Source: JAMOAW01 sp039908535 (GTDB lineage Bacteria; Pseudomonadota; Magnetococcia; Magnetococcales; JADFZT01). From it: 64,000 nt of DNA. The notes beneath the pieces were generated by a model. It saw only the letters and a program-made list of their open reading frames with translations, searched no databases and was not told the origin of the DNA. A program made the position numbers and the translations under genes. Of the stretch, positions 60,667-64,000 are shown piece after piece; within the stretch, counting starts at the first letter, position 1, and each line of letters opens with the position of its first letter. The DNA is taken from positions 1 through 64,000 of the forward strand of contig JAMOAW010000016.1 of assembly GCA_039908535.1 (NCBI GenBank), given 5' to 3'.

Positions 60667-62474
60667 ATCGCAGCCACTATTGCAACGAAGTTGGTCTCTC
60701 TCTAATTGGACAACGGGTGGATCTGGCTGGTTGGGTCAACCGTCGTCGGGACCATGGCGGGGTAATTTTTATCGATTTACGGGATCGGAGTGGAATTATC
60801 CAGGTTGTTTTTAGCCCGTTACAACATCCCGATATCCATGCCCAGGCCCATTCGGTGCGCAATGAATTTGTTTTGCGTATTCAGGGTGTGGTGATCCAGC
60901 GTACCAAAGAGACGGAGAATCCAAATCTTGCGACTGGGATGGTGGAGGTGATGGTGGATTATTTGGAAATTCTCAACGCCTCCCTGCCCATTCCCTTTCA
61001 ACTGGACGATACGGATATCAACGAAAGCACTCGGTTGGTCAATCGCTTTTTGGATTTACGTCGACCAGCGATGCAACGCAACCTGTTTTTTCGACATCGG
61101 GTGATGCAAACAACGCGGCGTTTTTTGGATGAATCTGGTTTTATTGAGGTGGAAACCCCCATGCTGACCCGTTCGACCCCGGAGGGTGCGCGGGATTATT
61201 TGGTGCCATCGCGGGTGAATCCAGGTCAATTTTATGCCTTACCCCAGTCGCCCCAATTGTTTAAACAGTTGTTGATGATGGCGGGTTTTGATCGTTATTT
61301 TCAAATTACCCGCTGTTTTCGGGATGAAGATTTGCGTGCCGATCGGCAACCGGAATTTACCCAGATCGATTTAGAGGCCTCTTTTGTTGAACCACAAGAC
61401 ATCATGTCGATCACCGAACAGATGGTCGCCCGCCTGTTTAAAGAGGGGCTTGGGATAGAGTTATCTCTGCCGTTGCCCTGTATGACCTATGCCCAGGTGA
61501 TGGACCGCTATGGTGTGGATGCCCCAGATTTACGAATTGATTTACAGTTGGTGGATGTGACGGATGCCATGCGTCAGACGGGATTTAAAGTATTTGCCCA
61601 AGCCGCCAATCGCACCGGCGGTTGGGGAGAACATGGCGTCGTTAAGGTATTGCGGGTGCCCGGGGGGGGGCGTTTAACCCGGAAGATGATCGACGAATAT
61701 ACAGAATTTGTCTCAATTTATGGGGCTTCCGGGTTGGCTTGGATCAAGATCAATGGGCCTTGGCAAGAGGATGGGTGGCAATCGCCTATCGTCAAATTTT
61801 TCTCTGCGAGCGAAAAACAGGCCATTGAGGATGCTACCGGGGTTGAGACCGGGGATATTCTCTTTTTTGGTGCAGATAAGCTCCGGGTTGTCAACGAAGC
61901 GTTGGGACGTTTGCGGGTTCGGGTTGGACGGGATATGGGATTTATGAACAACGACCGTTTTGCCCTGCTTTGGGTGACCGATTTTCCGTTATTGGATTGG
62001 GATGCCCAGGGTCAGCGCCCAGCGGCGGTGCATCACCCATTTACTGCCCCGCATCCAGAGGATGTGGGCATGTTGGATCAGGTTTCGGCCCAATTTGGCC
62101 AGCAAATTCGCTCGCGTGCCTATGATTTGGTTTTGAATGGCATTGAGGTGGGGGGAGGCTCAATTCGTATCCACGATCCAGAAATTCAGCAGCGTTTATT
62201 TGCGCTCCTGCGCATTGGTGCCCAAGAAGCGCACGAAAAATTTGGCTTTTTATTAAAGGCGTTGGAGTTTGGTGCGCCGCCCCATGGTGGGTTGGCATTG
62301 GGTTTAGATCGGTTAGTGGCTTTGATGCTGGGTTTGGATTCCATTCGCGATGTGATCGCCTTTCCTAAGACCCAAAAGGCGGCATGTACGTTAACCTCCG
62401 CCCCCTCCATAGTGGATGCGAGCCAGTTACAAGAGCTGCATTTGCGCAGTACCTGGAAAAAATTGACCGAATGA
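60663..62474 (+). CDS. aspS: Aspartyl-tRNA synthetase
   Basis: A 603-residue bacterial-type class II synthetase. The N-terminal OB anticodon domain has GWVNRRRDHGGVIFIDLRDR. Motif 1 is near VETPMLTRSTPEGARDYLVP, motif 2 is FRDEDLRADRQPEFTQID, and the bacterial GAD insertion follows. Motif 3 is GLALGLDRLVALMLG. Length and domain order are those of full bacterial AspRS. I cannot tell discriminating from non-discriminating type by eye. Confidence 0.97.
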   Translation: MNRSHYCNEVGLSLIGQRVDLAGWVNRRRDHGGVIFIDLRDRSGIIQVVFSPLQHPDIHAQAHSVRNEFVLRIQGVVIQRTKETENPNLATGMVEVMVDYLEILNASLPIPFQLDDTDINESTRLVNRFLDLRRPAMQRNLFFRHRVMQTTRRFLDESGFIEVETPMLTRSTPEGARDYLVPSRVNPGQFYALPQSPQLFKQLLMMAGFDRYFQITRCFRDEDLRADRQPEFTQIDLEASFVEPQDIMSITEQMVARLFKEGLGIELSLPLPCMTYAQVMDRYGVDAPDLRIDLQLVDVTDAMRQTGFKVFAQAANRTGGWGEHGVVKVLRVPGGGRLTRKMIDEYTEFVSIYGASGLAWIKINGPWQEDGWQSPIVKFFSASEKQAIEDATGVETGDILFFGADKLRVVNEALGRLRVRVGRDMGFMNNDRFALLWVTDFPLLDWDAQGQRPAAVHHPFTAPHPEDVGMLDQVSAQFGQQIRSRAYDLVLNGIEVGGGSIRIHDPEIQQRLFALLRIGAQEAHEKFGFLLKALEFGAPPHGGLALGLDRLVALMLGLDSIRDVIAFPKTQKAACTLTSAPSIVDASQLQELHLRSTWKKLTE

Positions 62475-62511
62475 TGGGGTATGTGAAACAAAAAAATCCA
62501 CAGGACATGAC

Positions 62512-64000
62512 ATGAATTTTGAGAAAAAATTATGGATTGTTCTATTTTTTTGGTTAAATTCTGCCTGTTTGGTCTGGGCATCCCCCACAACATTAGAATA
62601 TCGAATTGTTTTAGAGGGGGTAGAGGAGTCTACCCTTCTTTCTCTCCTAGAGGAGAGTTCCACCAGTCGCACATTGATGGAGCATCCTCCTGAAACAAAA
62701 AGTATTTTACGTCATCGAGCCATGCAAGACGAAAAGCGTCTTGCTCAGGCATTAAACTCGCGGGGTTATTTAGATGCTCTGGTGACGGCGCAAATAGATT
62801 TTGAAGTTTCTCCCATCCTGTTGACCTTCCACATAGATCTTGGTCCTTTATATCGATTTGAAAAATTATCCATAATTACCAATAAATTGGATGCTAATTT
62901 TATTCCGCCCCCTTTTTCTGCTTTGGGTCTTCATAAAGGAGGAGCAGCGATTTCTCGATTGATATTAGATGCCAATCCTCTTTTGATGCAAAAAGCCCAG
63001 GAGCAGGGCTATGCTTTTGCGGTGAGTAAAACGTATCAAGCGAGCATAGACAGAGAAAAACATCTACTTGATTTAGAGTTATATCTGGAACTCGGCTCCA
63101 AAATTCGTTTGGGCCGTGCTGACTTTACAGGGGTGGAAACAGTGGAAAAGGCCTACTTGCAAGAGTTTATCCATTGGCAACCAGGTCAGCTCTATCATCC
63201 AGCTACTTTAGAAAAATTGCGCAAGGCGTTGGTGCAAACCAATCTGTTTGGCATAGTTCGGGTGGCGTTGTCTTCGCAAGCGGATCAACAAGGGTTTTAT
63301 CCGGTCTTATTGACATTAATGGAAAAAAAGCCCCGCACGGTGCGGGGTGGTTTGCGGTTTAGCACAGATACCGGGTTAGGGGTGACCGGAGGGTGGGAGC
63401 ATCGCAATTTTCTCGGTAAAGGGGAAAATTTGGTGGTGGACGGCCAAGCGGCGTTAAATGCGCAAAGTTTAAAAACCACATTGGGAAAGTCACACTTTTT
63501 AATTCAAGATCAGACGGTGCTGGGTTCTCTTTTGGTGCAAACCGACGATACCGATGCCTATGATCGGACTTCGGTTGAGACAGCGGTTGGGCTTGAGCGA
63601 AGTTTCACCTCACAGATCAAAGGCTCTTTGAGTTGTTCCTATCGTTTGGTGGATTTGACCGAAAAGTCCAATCAAACACAGAACAATTATGGCCTTCTCT
63701 CTTTGCCCACGAAGCTTGAAATGGATACGAGCAACGATTTGTTAGACCCAAAGCGTGGTTGGCGTTTGACTTTGCGGGCTACCCCCTATGTGGAGACCTT
63801 GGAGAATGGTTCCCATTTTGGCAAATTGCAACTGGAGCATCGCCGTTATATGACGTTAAAAAAGGCCCCACAATTCATTTTTGCGGGACGGGTGAGTGTG
63901 GGGAGTTTGCTTGGGGCGGAGCGGGAAAAAGTGCCCGCCGATGAACGATTTTATGTGGGAGGGGGTGGATCGTTGCGGGGATATGCCTATCAATTGGCCG
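62512..64000 (+). CDS. tamA: TamA/Omp85-type outer membrane assembly protein (5' part)
   Basis: Open from the ATG at 62512 to the window end (496 codons seen), without a stop. A signal peptide (about residues 1-22, LWIVLFFWLNSACLVWA) precedes POTRA-like domains (about 25-270, with EKRLAQALNSRGYLDA and FTGVETVEKAYLQEFI). The start of a beta-barrel follows, and VGGGGSLRGYAYQL is the family (V/S)RGY signature. The short POTRA part suits TamA rather than BamA. TamA works with TamB in outer-membrane biogenesis. Confidence 0.88.
   Translation, partial: MNFEKKLWIVLFFWLNSACLVWASPTTLEYRIVLEGVEESTLLSLLEESSTSRTLMEHPPETKSILRHRAMQDEKRLAQALNSRGYLDALVTAQIDFEVSPILLTFHIDLGPLYRFEKLSIITNKLDANFIPPPFSALGLHKGGAAISRLILDANPLLMQKAQEQGYAFAVSKTYQASIDREKHLLDLELYLELGSKIRLGRADFTGVETVEKAYLQEFIHWQPGQLYHPATLEKLRKALVQTNLFGIVRVALSSQADQQGFYPVLLTLMEKKPRTVRGGLRFSTDTGLGVTGGWEHRNFLGKGENLVVDGQAALNAQSLKTTLGKSHFLIQDQTVLGSLLVQTDDTDAYDRTSVETAVGLERSFTSQIKGSLSCSYRLVDLTEKSNQTQNNYGLLSLPTKLEMDTSNDLLDPKRGWRLTLRATPYVETLENGSHFGKLQLEHRRYMTLKKAPQFIFAGRVSVGSLLGAEREKVPADERFYVGGGGSLRGYAYQLA

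Overview
The window looks like chromosomal DNA of a Gram-negative bacterium, most likely a pseudomonadote. It encodes a TamA-type outer membrane protein at the right edge, an SPOR-domain division protein, a lipoprotein with a lipobox, feoAB, a cheYABR block, tsaB/rimI and mgtE. Dense multi-hairpin repeats between genes, an Rpn/PD-(D/E)XK gene with GRQE repeats and heavy investment in glycan genes recall the Magnetococcales. That placement is an impression from gene content, not a phylogenetic result.

Layout. 0.2-2.9 kb: argS and an SPOR protein (minus strand). 3.1-4.7 kb: cobT-cobC. 4.9-7.5 kb: a VanZ-like protein converging on a variant HD-GYP protein. 7.7-10.3 kb: an XPB-type helicase followed by a DUF790/Bax1-type nuclease, the pair best known from archaea. 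10.6-18.4 kb (minus): a glycan cluster with a flippase-like protein, GT2, a B12-binding radical SAM enzyme, a GT-C-like membrane protein, a UDP-sulfoquinovose synthase and a WbpM/CapD-type dehydratase. 18.9-26.4 kb (plus): two export-acylation systems side by side. The first is a complete Dlt-like set (microprotein, SGNH transferase, carrier protein, MBOAT, AMP-forming ligase). The second is an AlgI-like MBOAT with an SGNH partner. 26.5-31.9 kb (minus): GT2, a wbpD/wbpB/wbpE-like trio and another GT-C-like protein.

32.0-34.7 kb (minus): feoA, feoB and a Cys-rich FeoB-associated peptide. 35.0-41.0 kb (minus): TerC, ApaH, CYTH protein, an unusual guanylate-kinase-like protein, CBS pair, rimI and tsaB. 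41.3 kb: Rpn-family nuclease. 42.4-44.4 kb: DinG-type helicase. 44.6-46.3 kb: queD (no normal start codon), queE, thiE. 46.4-51.6 kb: STAS protein, cheY, cheA, cheB, cheR. 51.65 kb: tRNA-CAT. 52.2-54.3 kb (minus): NHL lipoprotein and five-haem cytochrome c. 54.6 kb: hsp20. 55.3-58.2 kb (minus): two tandem mgtE. 58.8-64 kb: tandem universal stress protein, SEC-C/TPR protein, aspS and the 5' part of tamA.

The main discovery candidate is the acylation region. A 40-codon gene at 18949-19071 encodes one membrane helix ending exactly in FRYMGF. The neighbouring AlgI-like MBOAT ends exactly in FIYFQF. Both fit the C-terminal acyl-shuttle hexapeptide known from DltX and from MBOATs with a fused motif, so both versions of the chemistry seem to sit next to each other within a polysaccharide locus.

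A second theme is a repeat family of about 150 bp (around 20 full or partial copies) carrying several strong hairpins. Copies lie mostly in intergenic gaps, often at gene 3' ends, and in at least three cases supply the last codons and the stop of a gene. A related element with GGTACC ends occurs three times.
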